Position numbers and translations under genes: made by a program | Shown: piece after piece, positions 49,153-58,313 of the stretch | How positions within the stretch are numbered: the first letter of the stretch is position 1 | Layout of the letters: every line of letters begins with the position of its first letter | Origin: Pseudomonas sp. Irchel s3h17 | GTDB lineage: Bacteria; Pseudomonadota; Gammaproteobacteria; Pseudomonadales; Pseudomonadaceae | DNA length: 64,000 bases | Direction of reading: 5' to 3' | Assembly (NCBI RefSeq): GCF_900187505.1 | Contig: NZ_FYDL01000012.1 | Location: forward strand, 93,210 to 157,209 | Notes under the pieces: generated by a model | What the model was told of the DNA's origin: nothing | Databases searched by the model: none | Seen by the model: the letters and a program-made list of their open reading frames with translations, nothing else

Positions 49153-50085
49153 ATGCGCCTTCGCCACATCGAGATTTTCCAGGCCATCCGCCAGACCGGC
49201 TCGGTCAGCGGTGCCGCGCAATTGCTGCACGTCTCCCAGCCCGCGGTGACCAAGGTCCTGCAACACGCCGAGCAGCAGCTGGGGTTCCCGCTGTTTCTAC
49301 GGGTGCGCGGCAAGTTACAGGCGACCCCCGAAGCCCTGGAACTGGAGCGCGAGGTCGACAAGGTCACGGAAAGCCTGCAAGGGGTGCGGCGCCTGGCCCA
49401 GAGCCTGCGCCGCGAGCCAGGCCACAGCCTGCGGATCGGCGCGACACCGGCGCTGGCCCTGTCGCTGCTGCCGCCGGCGATCCATGCCTGGACCCGGCGC
49501 TACCCGGACATCGTCTGCGAGTTGGCCAGCGCCCACAGTCGCGAACTGGTGCAGAACCTGCTGATGCGCGAAATCGATGTCGCCCTGACCCTGCAACTGC
49601 CCGACCACCCGGGGCTCAAGGCCCAGGCGCTGGCCTGCGGGGTGCTGGTGGCGTTGGCGCCGGCCGGTTACTGGCCGAGCGAGGATGAGGGCAAGCCGCT
49701 GCCGCTGATGGCCTTGGCCGATGCACCGTTGATCGGGCTGTCGAGCGCCGACCCGTTGTCCGCACGGCTCGACAGTTACCTGAAAGCCGTCGAACCGCCC
49801 CCGCGCATCAGCATCGCCGTGCAGACTTACTCACTGGCCAGGGCCATGGTCGAATCCGGTGCCGGGCTGGCCGTGATCGACCCATTCACCGCGCTGGGTG
49901 CTGCGCCGAGTACAACCACCATCCGCCCGTTGGCACCACCGCTGCCGATCACCTTGTATGCCGTGACCCGCGCCGATGAGCCACCGCCCCATACCCTCAG
50001 CGATTTGCTGACGATCTTCAGCCAGCGCGCGCAGGAACAGTTGAATCGCCTGGCCGGGCACTCAACTCCAAGTCAGATCACGTAA
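49153..50085 (+). CDS. LysR-family transcriptional regulator
   Basis: A 310-residue LTTR. The N-terminal winged HTH is MRLRHIEIFQAIRQTGSVSGAAQLLHVSQPAVTKVLQHAEQ and the effector-binding domain covers about residues 90-290. The start at ATG 49153 aligns with the usual LTTR N-terminus; the longer reading from 49108 would put the palindrome inside the gene. It is divergent from the D-amino-acid dehydrogenase operon and is the likely regulator of it, probably responding to a D-amino acid or derived imine. The stop overlaps the 3' end of the hemolysin III gene by 13 bases on the other strand. Confidence 0.88.
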   Translation: MRLRHIEIFQAIRQTGSVSGAAQLLHVSQPAVTKVLQHAEQQLGFPLFLRVRGKLQATPEALELEREVDKVTESLQGVRRLAQSLRREPGHSLRIGATPALALSLLPPAIHAWTRRYPDIVCELASAHSRELVQNLLMREIDVALTLQLPDHPGLKAQALACGVLVALAPAGYWPSEDEGKPLPLMALADAPLIGLSSADPLSARLDSYLKAVEPPPRISIAVQTYSLARAMVESGAGLAVIDPFTALGAAPSTTTIRPLAPPLPITLYAVTRADEPPPHTLSDLLTIFSQRAQEQLNRLAGHSTPSQIT

Positions 50086-50690
50086 AACAGAATCGCCACG
50101 AAATGCAGCACGCTGCCGGCGATGACAAACAGGTGCCAGATGCCGTGGGCATGGCGCAGCCGGCTGTCGAGGGCAAAGAAGATAATGCCCACCGTATAAA
50201 ACACCCCGCCCGCCGCCAGCCAGGCGAAGCCGGCGGTACCTAGTGCCGCCAGCAACGGCTTGATCGCCACCAGCACGATCCAGCCCATCACGGCGTAGAT
50301 CACGATCGACAGGATCCGCGCCTCGGAACGTGGCTTGATCTCTTGCAGCATGCCGATCACCGCCAACCCCCAGACGATCCCGAACAACGTCCAGCCCCAG
50401 GGCCCGCGCAGGGTCACCAGGCAGAATGGCGTGTAACTGCCGGCAATCAGCAGGTAGATCGACAGGTGATCAACCTTCTGCATGATCCGCTTCGCCCGCC
50501 CGCGCACGCTGTGATAGACCGTCGAAACGCTGTACAGCACAAGCAGGGTCACCCCGTAGATCGTCACGCTGACAATCTTCCAGGGGCTGCCGTCGACACT
50601 GGCAATCACCAGCAGCCAGACCGCCCCGATAAACGCCGCAACCGCCCCGAACAAATGGCTCCAGGCGTTGAATCTTTCCCCGTGGTACAT
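50073..50690 (-). CDS. hemolysin III / PAQR family membrane protein
   Basis: A 205-residue seven-helix protein of the Trh/YqfA hemolysin III family. The conserved metal-ligand pattern is visible: the first His in SVSTVYHSV (helix 2), Asp and His in KVDHLSIYLLIAGSYTPF, and the C-terminal HAHGIWHLFVIAGSVLHFVAILF. These are putative zinc ligands of the CREST/PAQR ceramidase-like superfamily. The name comes from a Bacillus protein; the function in pseudomonads is unknown. It converges with the LysR gene. Confidence 0.88.
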   Translation of the reverse strand: MYHGERFNAWSHLFGAVAAFIGAVWLLVIASVDGSPWKIVSVTIYGVTLLVLYSVSTVYHSVRGRAKRIMQKVDHLSIYLLIAGSYTPFCLVTLRGPWGWTLFGIVWGLAVIGMLQEIKPRSEARILSIVIYAVMGWIVLVAIKPLLAALGTAGFAWLAAGGVFYTVGIIFFALDSRLRHAHGIWHLFVIAGSVLHFVAILFYVI

Positions 50691-50815
50691 GTGCCTCCCA
50701 CCTCAAAGTCACAACGACGGCATGCAAGGCTAAAGGCTGACAACACTGAACGTGCACTGTTTCAAAATTACGCGCATGAAACAAACAGGTGCGCACCTAT
50801 TCAGCTGGCGCAGAC

Positions 50816-51247
50816 TCATGTCGACCAGCCCGCAAGGGCTTTCTCGATACGGGTCAGCATTTCTTGCGTACTGCTCAGCAATTGCGCAAGCAGCGACTCA
50901 TCGTCATCCATGTATCCCTCGTATTCCGCCAGATTTCTGCGTTCGTGGCACAAGGCAAATAATCGAACCTGAAGCTTGCTCAATCCAGCGGTATGAATCA
51001 GGCACTGAAAGACAAGATAGCGCTTGTCCGAGCGATAGCCATGCAAACGCAACGCAGTGAGCGCAATGGCATGGGCCGCGTTGTAGGCCAGGTCAAACCG
51101 GCTGGCAAATGAGAGTTGTGGACTACTCGCATCCCTCAAGCGATCTGTCGCGGAGCGCATTAACCCTTCACACTCCTTTCGGTCAGGTGGCTCGCTTTTC
51201 AGTGCGCCACTATGCAGCAGGTTTTCCAGACTCTCATTGCTACCCAT
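50816..51247 (-). CDS. HEPN-domain protein, probable toxin of a HEPN/MNT pair
   Basis: A 143-residue all-alpha protein of the HEPN type. A helix with RFDLAYNAAHAIALTALRLHG is followed by RLFALCHERRNLAEYEGYMDDD. HEPN RNases use R-x4-6-H; here the classical RNxxxHxY is RNLAEYEGY, with Tyr in place of His, and an R-x5-H (RLFALCH) lies just before. In HepT/MntA systems the Tyr of this motif is AMPylated by the partner nucleotidyltransferase. It overlaps the upstream nucleotidyltransferase gene by eight bases. The start at 51247 gives MGSNESLENLLHSG. The role as a toxin is inferred from this pairing, not shown. Confidence 0.75.
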   Translation of the reverse strand: MGSNESLENLLHSGALKSEPPDRKECEGLMRSATDRLRDASSPQLSFASRFDLAYNAAHAIALTALRLHGYRSDKRYLVFQCLIHTAGLSKLQVRLFALCHERRNLAEYEGYMDDDESLLAQLLSSTQEMLTRIEKALAGWST

Positions 51248-51851
51248 CCTTGGCCTCCAAAGGGTTTTCACCTATCAGGTTGATCTTTTCCTGTTGCGCT
51301 ACCCGTTGTACGAAGCTGTTGCCCGATGCCAGTTTCCCGGCCCAGTCTTCAGGGGTGTAGAGCGTCGGATTGAGCGGACGGCCAAGTTGTTCCTCCATGG
51401 GCATCAGTCGCTCCATCACTTCACTGTAGTGCAGGCCTTCCCCGATCAGCATCAGGTCTATGTCACTGGATGCGTTTGCCTGATCCTTGGCAATGGATCC
51501 GTAGACGAATGCCCAAACCAATTGATCCGCGAATGGCGCCAAGACAAGCCGCAGCGGCTCGGCAATACCAAAGGTTTTTCGCACAATACCCAACAGTTCC
51601 TGATAGATCGGGCACTGCGGATTAGCCTGGTAATGGGTCTGATTACCCTGGCGGGTCATGCTCAACACCCCTACCGACTGCAAGCGCCCCAACTCTCGCA
51701 TCAAGCTGCCTTTACCCACTTGGGCCCAACGAGCAATTTCATTGGCATAAAAGCTTTGATTCGGCTTGCCATAGAGCAATCCCAGCACTTTTTGCTGAGT
51801 CACGGTAAATAGCGCATTACTGAGCGATAGCGTTTGCAAAGCAATCACCAA
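51240..51851 (-). CDS. nucleotidyltransferase (MNT-type) with N-terminal winged HTH
   Basis: A 203-residue fusion. Residues 15-80 are a winged HTH (QQKVLGLLYGKPNQSFYANEIARWAQVGKGSLMRELGRL, then a wing GNQTHYQAN). Residues 100-190 are a minimal nucleotidyltransferase with GSIAKDQANASSDIDLMLIG, the GSx...DxD signature. In HEPN/MNT systems this enzyme neutralises the toxin by AMPylation; the fused HTH suggests it also represses the operon, and two palindromes fitting such a repressor lie just upstream. The start is uncertain: TTG 51851, GTG 51848 or TTG 51839; no ATG is available. The stop overlaps the HEPN gene. Confidence 0.78.
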   Translation of the reverse strand: MVIALQTLSLSNALFTVTQQKVLGLLYGKPNQSFYANEIARWAQVGKGSLMRELGRLQSVGVLSMTRQGNQTHYQANPQCPIYQELLGIVRKTFGIAEPLRLVLAPFADQLVWAFVYGSIAKDQANASSDIDLMLIGEGLHYSEVMERLMPMEEQLGRPLNPTLYTPEDWAGKLASGNSFVQRVAQQEKINLIGENPLEAKDG

Positions 51852-51853
51852 TG

Positions 51854-51897
51854 AGTCCCAAAAAGAGAACGATAGGTCCCTTTTTGAGACCTATCAA
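51854..51897 (-). promoter_or_regulatory. autoregulatory promoter-operator of the HEPN/MNT operon
   Basis: Read on the minus strand: -35 TTGATA (51897-51892), then a 17-bp spacer that is itself a palindrome (GGTCTC-AAAAA-GGGACC, 51891-51875, one mismatch), then -10 TATCGT (51874-51869). A second related palindrome (GTTCTC-TTTTT-GGGACT, 51870-51854) follows, centred 21 bp (two helical turns) away. Flanking bases extend the first one to a 25-bp repeat (51871-51895). It ends just before the start codon of the wHTH-MNT gene. Confidence 0.7.
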
Positions 51898-51908
51898 GCC
51901 AAGCCTGA

Positions 51909-52367
51909 TTAAACGGCCAACCCCGCCCCCACCAGCAGCTCTTCCAGCGCCAGCAGGTCCGGGATTTTCGCCACCTGGTCAGCGACTTGCACCGCCGCCT
52001 TTTCCAGGGTGCAGAGCGGCACGTCGACGTAGCTCAACTGGCTGTCGAGCTTGTACGAACGCGGGATGCCTTGAACCAGCAAGGCAATGAACTTGAGGTT
52101 CGGCCGGCCGCTCAGGGTGTTGAGGACGACGATGCGCGCGCGCTCGCCGATGACGGTTTTCTGGCCGCAGGCCGATTCGAAGCTCAGCAGCGGGATCTTG
52201 CGGTCGCGCCAGTTCACCTGCCCCAGGTACCAGGGCGGCGAGTCGAGGTCGAAGGCGCCGGGTTGGTAGTCGATCAGCTCGGCCACCGCGACGTTGGGCA
52301 GGATCAAGGTGCGATCGGCCAAGGGCAACAACAGCCCGATGAGGTGGCTGGAGCGGTGTTCAAGCAT
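51909..52367 (-). CDS. chpC: CheW-like coupling protein of the Pil-Chp system
   Basis: A 152-residue CheW-domain protein (IGLLLPLADRTLILPNVAVAELIDY, then YLGQVNWRDRKIPLLSFESACG). It links the chemoreceptor PilJ to the ChpA kinase. Its start overlaps the chpA stop by eight bases, so it is the last gene of the pilGHIJ-chpA operon, in the place of chpC. The symbol is assigned from position; chpB (methylesterase), which lies between them in P. aeruginosa, is missing. The start at 52367 (MLEHRSSHLIG) excludes an upstream reading within chpA. Confidence 0.8.
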   Translation of the reverse strand: MLEHRSSHLIGLLLPLADRTLILPNVAVAELIDYQPGAFDLDSPPWYLGQVNWRDRKIPLLSFESACGQKTVIGERARIVVLNTLSGRPNLKFIALLVQGIPRSYKLDSQLSYVDVPLCTLEKAAVQVADQVAKIPDLLALEELLVGAGLAV

Positions 52368-55300
52368 GGGTTTTGCTCCACAAGGCGATGCTTTCGAGCA
52401 ACACCGATTCCTGGTACGGCTTGCCGAGGTAATCATTGACGCCGATGGCCATCGCCCGGTCGCGGTGCTTCTGACCGGTGCGAGAAGTGATCATGATGAT
52501 CGGCAGGTGCTGCAAGCGCGGGTCGTTGCGCACTTGCGTGGCCACTTCGAAGCCGTCCATGCGCGGCATTTCGATGTCCAGCAGCATCAGGTCGGGCATG
52601 TGTTCCTCCAGCACCAGCATGGCGTCCACCCCGTCCTTGGCGGTCAGTACGTTCATGCCGTGGCGCTCCAGCAAGCGGCTCGTGACCTTGCGCACGGTGA
52701 CCGAGTCATCGACCACCAGCACCAGCATCGAACGCTGGGGCTCTGTCTCAGCGCTGGATGACGGCCGCCGTTGCTGCGCCGGTACGTGCGCCTGCATCGC
52801 CCGCAGCGGTGCCAACAGGTCAAGAATCAGCACCACCCGGCCGTCGCCGAGAATGGTCGCGCCGGACAAGCCCTGCACCGCGGCAAACTGCGGGCCGAGA
52901 CTCTTGACCACAATCTCCCGGGTCCCCGCTGTCGCGTCGACCTGCACCGCGATGTGCCGCTCGTTGCACTGCACCAGCAGCACCGGCAACGGCAGGCTCT
53001 GGCCCAGGAGTTTCGGGCGGACACTGGTTTTCAGCAATTCGCCCAGATAACACAGCTCGTAACGCTGCCCCGCGTACTCATACTGCGGTGGATCAAGCTG
53101 GTAGTAAGCATCCAATTCGTTGGGCAGCACGCGCACGATGCCTTCGATGGTGTTCAACGGGATGGCGTACTGATCCTCGGCACACTGCACCATCAAGGCC
53201 CGGTTGACCGAGACCGTGAACGGCAGGCGAATGCGAAAATGCACACCCTTGCCAGCGGTCGAGTCGATGCTCATCGAACCACCCAGCTGCCGCACCTCCT
53301 CGTGAACCACGTCCATGCCGACGCCACGTCCGGAGATCTGGGTGATTTTCTCGGCCGTGGAAAACCCGGGCTGCAGAATGAACTGCAACACATCACGGTC
53401 GCTGATGTCGCTCTCGGGGGCGAGCAGGCCCCGCTTGATCGCCTTGCGTCGGACGGCGTCCAGCGGCACGCCGGCGCCGTCGTCACGGATATCGAAAATG
53501 ATGTCCCCGCCCTCACGGGACAGGTCCAGGGTAATCAGGCCTTTTTCGGGCTTGCCGGCGGCGCGGCGCACCTCGGCGGACTCCAGGCCATGGTCGACGG
53601 CGTTGCGCAGCATGTGCTCCAGCGGTGCGGCCATGCGCTCCAGGACATTGCGGTCCATCTCGCCCTCGGCATTGCCGACGACGAACTCGACGTCCTTGCC
53701 CAACTCGCTGGAGACCTGCCGCACGATGCGCTTGAGGCGTGGCAGCATGCGCTCGAACGGCACCATGCGCGTGCGCATCAGGCCTTCCTGCAGCTCGGTG
53801 TTGATCCGCCCCTGCTGCTGCAGCAGGTTCTCGGCGTCCTGGTTGCGCCGCTCGAGGGTTTCCTTGAGGTCGAGCAAATCGGAGGCGGACTCGAACAACG
53901 CCCGCGACAGTTGCTGCAACTGCGAGTGGCGGTCCATTTCCAGCGGATCGAACTCTTCGTAGCCCAGCCGCTCGGCCTCGACCTGCTGCCGACTGAGAAT
54001 CCGCCCCTGGGTTTCGGTATCCAGGCGTCGCAGTTGATCGCGCATGCGCTCGAGGGTGGTTTCAATCTCGCCCAAGGTCACTCGGGCATCGTTGACTTGC
54101 TGTTCGATACGCCCGCGAAAGATCGAGGTCTCCCCGGCCAGGTTCACCAGGTCGTCGAGCAGCTCGGCGGACACCTTGACCATGTCGGCGCCGGTCTCCG
54201 GTTGCGGCATAGGCGGCTCGGGCTTACTCACCGGCACCGCCTCGCCCCCCTTCGCCGAGTGCTCGCCCGCGATCGGGTGACTGAAGCCCTTGATGGCCTC
54301 GATCAGGCTATCGGCCGGCTGCACCGGCTGACCGGCACGGGTGGCGTCGAGCATCTGTGCCAGTCGATCATGACTGCGTTGCAGCAACCCGAACAGCTCG
54401 GGAGTGGCCTGCAGCAGGCCGGTCGACAGGCCTTCGTATAAAAATTCGAGCTCATGGGCCAGGTCGCCAATCGGGGCGATTTCGACCATCCGCGCACCGC
54501 CCTTGAGGGTGTGCAGGTCGCGCAGAAGGGTTTCCATTTCCTGACGGTTTTGCGGGTCCGCCTGCCAACGTGTCAGCGCCGCACCGGAACTGTCGATGAT
54601 GTCGAACCCTTCCTCGAGGAAGATTTCCAGCAATTCCGGATCGTGATTCGCCGCGTCCTGTGCGAGCGCAGGCTCGTCCGGTTCGGCGGGGCCAACGCTG
54701 TGTTGGCGCCACTGCTCGATGGCCTTGATCAGCGCCGTGCAATCACCCAATGGCTGCTGCTCGTGCAGTTGCTCCAGCAGTTGTTCCAGGCGGTCGTGGC
54801 TGCGCTGCAACAACAGCGCCAGCTCGGCGCTGTAGCTGAAACGCCGATCCACCAGCCCCTCATACAGGCTTTCCAGCTCATGGGCCAGGTCACCGACCGG
54901 CCCGACCTCGGCCATCCGCGCCCCACCCTTGAGGGTATGCAAGTCGCGTTGCAACGACGACAAGGGCGCGCCGTTCTCCGGGTCAGTCAGCCAGCGCTGC
55001 AAGGCTTGCCCGGCACTGTCCAGAATGTCCACGGCCTCTTCGAGGAAGATCGACACCATTTCATCGTCGGTGTCGAGCGCCGCGGTCGGGTCCTGCTGCA
55101 GCCCGGACGTGGCGCTACCCAGCTCGGTGATGCTCAGGGTGCGGCCACCCTCGCTACGGATCAGGCCCAGGGAGGAAGGATCAAGGCCTTCATCGAGCAA
55201 ATCACGCAGGGCGCGCACCCGCGCCGGCTGATGAGTGACTTCTTGGCCGGCGGCCAGTTCGTCGAGCATGTTGATCAAGGCTTCGTGGGCACTTTGCGCC

Positions 55301-58275
55301 TCGAAGAAAAACCGCTCGCTGACGGCCAGGCTGCTTTCTTCCACCGCGCCGTAAAGGTCGAGCAAGGCTTCGCACAGCTCATCCACCGGGTGCAGATCGG
55401 CCAGATGGGCGCCCTCTCCCAGCGTGGTCAGCTCATCCAGCAACGCGCTGAGTTCCTGTCGTTCGCCAGGATGCTGCTGCCAGCGTTTCAACAGGTTTTC
55501 GGCATCCAGCAGGATGTCCATGCCCTGGGCCAGGAAGTTATTGATCAGCTGCAGATCACGCTTGATCCGCAGGCCCGTGTTCGGGGCGTTGAGTACGGCT
55601 TCCAGGCGTTCGGCAAGCAGTGCCCGGGCGCGTTCGATCACCCCCTGGGCACCTTGAATGGCCTGCAGCGGGTCGTTCTTCAACTGCTTCAAGCCTTGGC
55701 GCAACAGCCCCTCGGCCTTCAGCAGTAACTCGACCTCATCCAGGTCCAGTGCAATCAGGTGCGCCTTGTACTCGCGGGCCAACTGATCCAGTGGCGCCGC
55801 CAGCTCGGCAATCGGCAGTACGCCGGCCACCGATGCGCTGCCCTTGAGGGTGTGCAACGCGCGCTGTAATTCGTCGCTGGCCTGCAGGGGCACATGTTCT
55901 GCGGCCTGGTCGAGAAAGCGGTTGAGACTGGCGAGGTGGCTTTGCGCTTCGTTGCGAAAGATCTCCAGCAACTGCGGATCGGCCGCGGTGGCACCCGCCC
56001 GAACAAGCGGCTCCGAGGCCCCTGCCCCCCTGGCCAGGCCGTGGGCACGGGCGGCCAGGTGGTCGACATCGTCACGCTGGCGCTGGGCATTGCCAGCGAA
56101 CTCGACCACCAGTTCCGGCAGCAGTTGCAGCACGTCACGCAACAGGTCCTGCACCTGTGGACCGGGTTCGACACTGTGTTCCAGCACCCGATTGAGCAGG
56201 TTTTCCACGGCCCAGGCCAGTTCACCCAGCACCAGTGCGCGGACCATGCGCCCACTGCCTTTCAAGGTGTGGAACGCGCGCCGCAATTCGCTCAGGGCCG
56301 AAGTACTGTCGGGGTTGGACGACCAGCGCGGCAAGTACTCGCGCAGGATGTCCAGCACCTCGTCGGTCTCCTCGAGGAACACTTCCCGCAGTTCGTCATC
56401 CACCGGTGCTTCGTCGCTCGGCGACGGCAGCAGACTGCCCGGCGTTATCAGGGCCGGCGGATTGACGGCCGACACCGGGCTCGCCAGCACGTTGGCCAGC
56501 GACTGCACGGTCTGAGGGTCGGACAGCGCCTGCAGATCCGCCATCAGGTGCGGGTCGTCGGAGTCGAGTACCTCATCGAGCACCGGCACATGAACGTCGC
56601 AGGGCACATAGCCGAGCGCCGCCAGGCTTTGCTCGGCCACATCGAGCAACTGTTCACCGAGGGCTTGCGGGTCTTCGTTCAAGCGTTCCAGGTAATACTC
56701 GATGCTGGTAATGGCATCGGCCAGGCTGTCGAGCTGCTGCCAGTGCGGCGGGGTCGGATCCACGAGCAGGTGTTCGCGAATGTAGCTGTTGCAGGCTTCC
56801 AGCAGGCTCGCCCCACGGCTCAGCGGGATCATCGCCAGCGCCCCCCGGACCTGGGTCAGCAAGGCCGGCAGCGGTTGTAACAGCTGCCGGTCCCACTCGG
56901 CGTCGATGTAGTCGACGATCATGTCCTTGGCCTGCTGCAGGCAGAGTCGGGCTTCCTTGATGACGATCTGGTGAATCTGGGTCAGGTCAGTGGTCGGCAA
57001 GCGGCTCTCTTCACGGCTTTCCTCGACAATACCCACCATCCCGGCCAGGGTCGCCTCGACATAGAGCAAGGCACCGGCGACGTCCATCAGGATCGCGTCG
57101 TTCGGTTCGCGCTGGCCCTGCGCCAGGCTCTGGACCACCGCCAGTTGATCAATGATGACCTTGCGCGGCTGACCGAAGCCGAGCACCGCCAGGGTGTCGG
57201 CGATTTGCCGCAACGGGGCCAACAAGCTGTCGAGGTCCGAGGTGTGCTGACGGTCGCTGCGCACGAACAGGTCCAGGCGCTCCTTGACCCGCACCAGCTC
57301 CTCGCACAGCGCGGCCAGCACCGAGCGCATGGCGTCACGGTCGGGCCCGGCCAGGCGCGCGCGCTCTTCATCGACCACGGCACTGTCTGGCAAGGCTTCA
57401 TCGAGCCCATAACGATCTTTCAGGGTTTGCATCTGTGCGCTGGGGTACTGCGCCTTGGCGATATAAAACAGCAGGCTCTTGAGCAGTTCAGGCGGGGCGG
57501 GCTGATTGATGCCCGGCATCCCTTGCTCAAGCAGGCGCTTGAGTTCCTTGTCGGCTTCCTTGAACAAACTGCGCAGTGCCGGGCTGTTGCCGATGCGCCC
57601 GTCGGTCATGCCTTCGACCAGGGCCGAAGCCACTTGCCACAGGGGGCTGAGCGGAGCATCGCCGCACAGCGCCTCAAGACGGCTGAAGACCTTGGCCAGG
57701 TAACCGAGATTGGTCCCATCGTCCTGTTCGCGCAGCAAACCGACCAGACCCATCTGCAGCATTTGCCGCACCTTGCGCAGGACGTTCGGCAAGTCCACGG
57801 GCGCCAGCAGCGCCAGCTGCGCATCATCCAGCGCTGGCAGATCCTGCAGTTGCGGACTGAACAGGCTGGTTTCCGATAACAGGCTTTCGCCACGGGCGCT
57901 GCGCAGGTCGTTGATCAGTGGCAATACCACCAACGGCAAATCACGGCGGGCACTGTGTACGCGATCCAGGTAGATCGGCAGCTGGCCAAGGGCCTGTTGC
58001 AGCAAGCGAATGGCTTCCTGACGATGGCTCACGCTGCCTCGCAGCAAGGCGGCGGCAAGCTGTTCCATTTCCTCGGCGAGCAAGGCCGCGCCGTAGAACT
58101 CGACCATCTGCAAACTGCCGTGAACCTGATGTATGCCTGTCAGGCACTCCTCGAGCGCGTGCATGGCCTGCGGGTCCTCGACCAGATTGTCGAGGGCAAA
58201 GTAGGCCTGCTTCAGCGTTTCGGCAATTTCGCCCTTGACCCACTCGAGGGCCACATAGTCGTGCCGATCACCCAT
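52360..58275 (-). CDS. chpA: ChpA hybrid chemosensory histidine kinase
   Basis: A 1971-residue CheA-type kinase. HPt-type domains: an N-terminal one with HQVHGSL (His49, Lys replaced by His) and four with intact HTLKGS/HTLKGG at about residues 670, 809, 1113 and 1255. The kinase core has LEHMLRNAVDHGLE (N box, about 1550), DDGAGV and GRGVGMDVV (G boxes), then a CheW domain (about 1700-1830) and a C-terminal receiver (1850-1971; phosphoacceptor in LLDIEMPRMDG, Lys in GKPY). P. aeruginosa ChpA is about 2470 residues with more HPt-like domains, so this one is shorter. It controls type IV pilus motility and cAMP through PilG/PilH. ATG 58275 has GGAG upstream; other possible starts (GTG, TTG) lie nearby. 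Confidence 0.93.
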   Translation of the reverse strand: MGDRHDYVALEWVKGEIAETLKQAYFALDNLVEDPQAMHALEECLTGIHQVHGSLQMVEFYGAALLAEEMEQLAAALLRGSVSHRQEAIRLLQQALGQLPIYLDRVHSARRDLPLVVLPLINDLRSARGESLLSETSLFSPQLQDLPALDDAQLALLAPVDLPNVLRKVRQMLQMGLVGLLREQDDGTNLGYLAKVFSRLEALCGDAPLSPLWQVASALVEGMTDGRIGNSPALRSLFKEADKELKRLLEQGMPGINQPAPPELLKSLLFYIAKAQYPSAQMQTLKDRYGLDEALPDSAVVDEERARLAGPDRDAMRSVLAALCEELVRVKERLDLFVRSDRQHTSDLDSLLAPLRQIADTLAVLGFGQPRKVIIDQLAVVQSLAQGQREPNDAILMDVAGALLYVEATLAGMVGIVEESREESRLPTTDLTQIHQIVIKEARLCLQQAKDMIVDYIDAEWDRQLLQPLPALLTQVRGALAMIPLSRGASLLEACNSYIREHLLVDPTPPHWQQLDSLADAITSIEYYLERLNEDPQALGEQLLDVAEQSLAALGYVPCDVHVPVLDEVLDSDDPHLMADLQALSDPQTVQSLANVLASPVSAVNPPALITPGSLLPSPSDEAPVDDELREVFLEETDEVLDILREYLPRWSSNPDSTSALSELRRAFHTLKGSGRMVRALVLGELAWAVENLLNRVLEHSVEPGPQVQDLLRDVLQLLPELVVEFAGNAQRQRDDVDHLAARAHGLARGAGASEPLVRAGATAADPQLLEIFRNEAQSHLASLNRFLDQAAEHVPLQASDELQRALHTLKGSASVAGVLPIAELAAPLDQLAREYKAHLIALDLDEVELLLKAEGLLRQGLKQLKNDPLQAIQGAQGVIERARALLAERLEAVLNAPNTGLRIKRDLQLINNFLAQGMDILLDAENLLKRWQQHPGERQELSALLDELTTLGEGAHLADLHPVDELCEALLDLYGAVEESSLAVSERFFFEAQSAHEALINMLDELAAGQEVTHQPARVRALRDLLDEGLDPSSLGLIRSEGGRTLSITELGSATSGLQQDPTAALDTDDEMVSIFLEEAVDILDSAGQALQRWLTDPENGAPLSSLQRDLHTLKGGARMAEVGPVGDLAHELESLYEGLVDRRFSYSAELALLLQRSHDRLEQLLEQLHEQQPLGDCTALIKAIEQWRQHSVGPAEPDEPALAQDAANHDPELLEIFLEEGFDIIDSSGAALTRWQADPQNRQEMETLLRDLHTLKGGARMVEIAPIGDLAHELEFLYEGLSTGLLQATPELFGLLQRSHDRLAQMLDATRAGQPVQPADSLIEAIKGFSHPIAGEHSAKGGEAVPVSKPEPPMPQPETGADMVKVSAELLDDLVNLAGETSIFRGRIEQQVNDARVTLGEIETTLERMRDQLRRLDTETQGRILSRQQVEAERLGYEEFDPLEMDRHSQLQQLSRALFESASDLLDLKETLERRNQDAENLLQQQGRINTELQEGLMRTRMVPFERMLPRLKRIVRQVSSELGKDVEFVVGNAEGEMDRNVLERMAAPLEHMLRNAVDHGLESAEVRRAAGKPEKGLITLDLSREGGDIIFDIRDDGAGVPLDAVRRKAIKRGLLAPESDISDRDVLQFILQPGFSTAEKITQISGRGVGMDVVHEEVRQLGGSMSIDSTAGKGVHFRIRLPFTVSVNRALMVQCAEDQYAIPLNTIEGIVRVLPNELDAYYQLDPPQYEYAGQRYELCYLGELLKTSVRPKLLGQSLPLPVLLVQCNERHIAVQVDATAGTREIVVKSLGPQFAAVQGLSGATILGDGRVVLILDLLAPLRAMQAHVPAQQRRPSSSAETEPQRSMLVLVVDDSVTVRKVTSRLLERHGMNVLTAKDGVDAMLVLEEHMPDLMLLDIEMPRMDGFEVATQVRNDPRLQHLPIIMITSRTGQKHRDRAMAIGVNDYLGKPYQESVLLESIALWSKTHA

Positions 58276-58313
58276 AACCACTCCACTCAAAGTTCGTTCC
58301 CGACAGGCCTTGT

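Noticed and set aside
52771-54441. Long plus-strand frames inside chpA
   Set aside because: They are opposite the kinase core, whose motifs are intact on the minus strand, and contain no domains.
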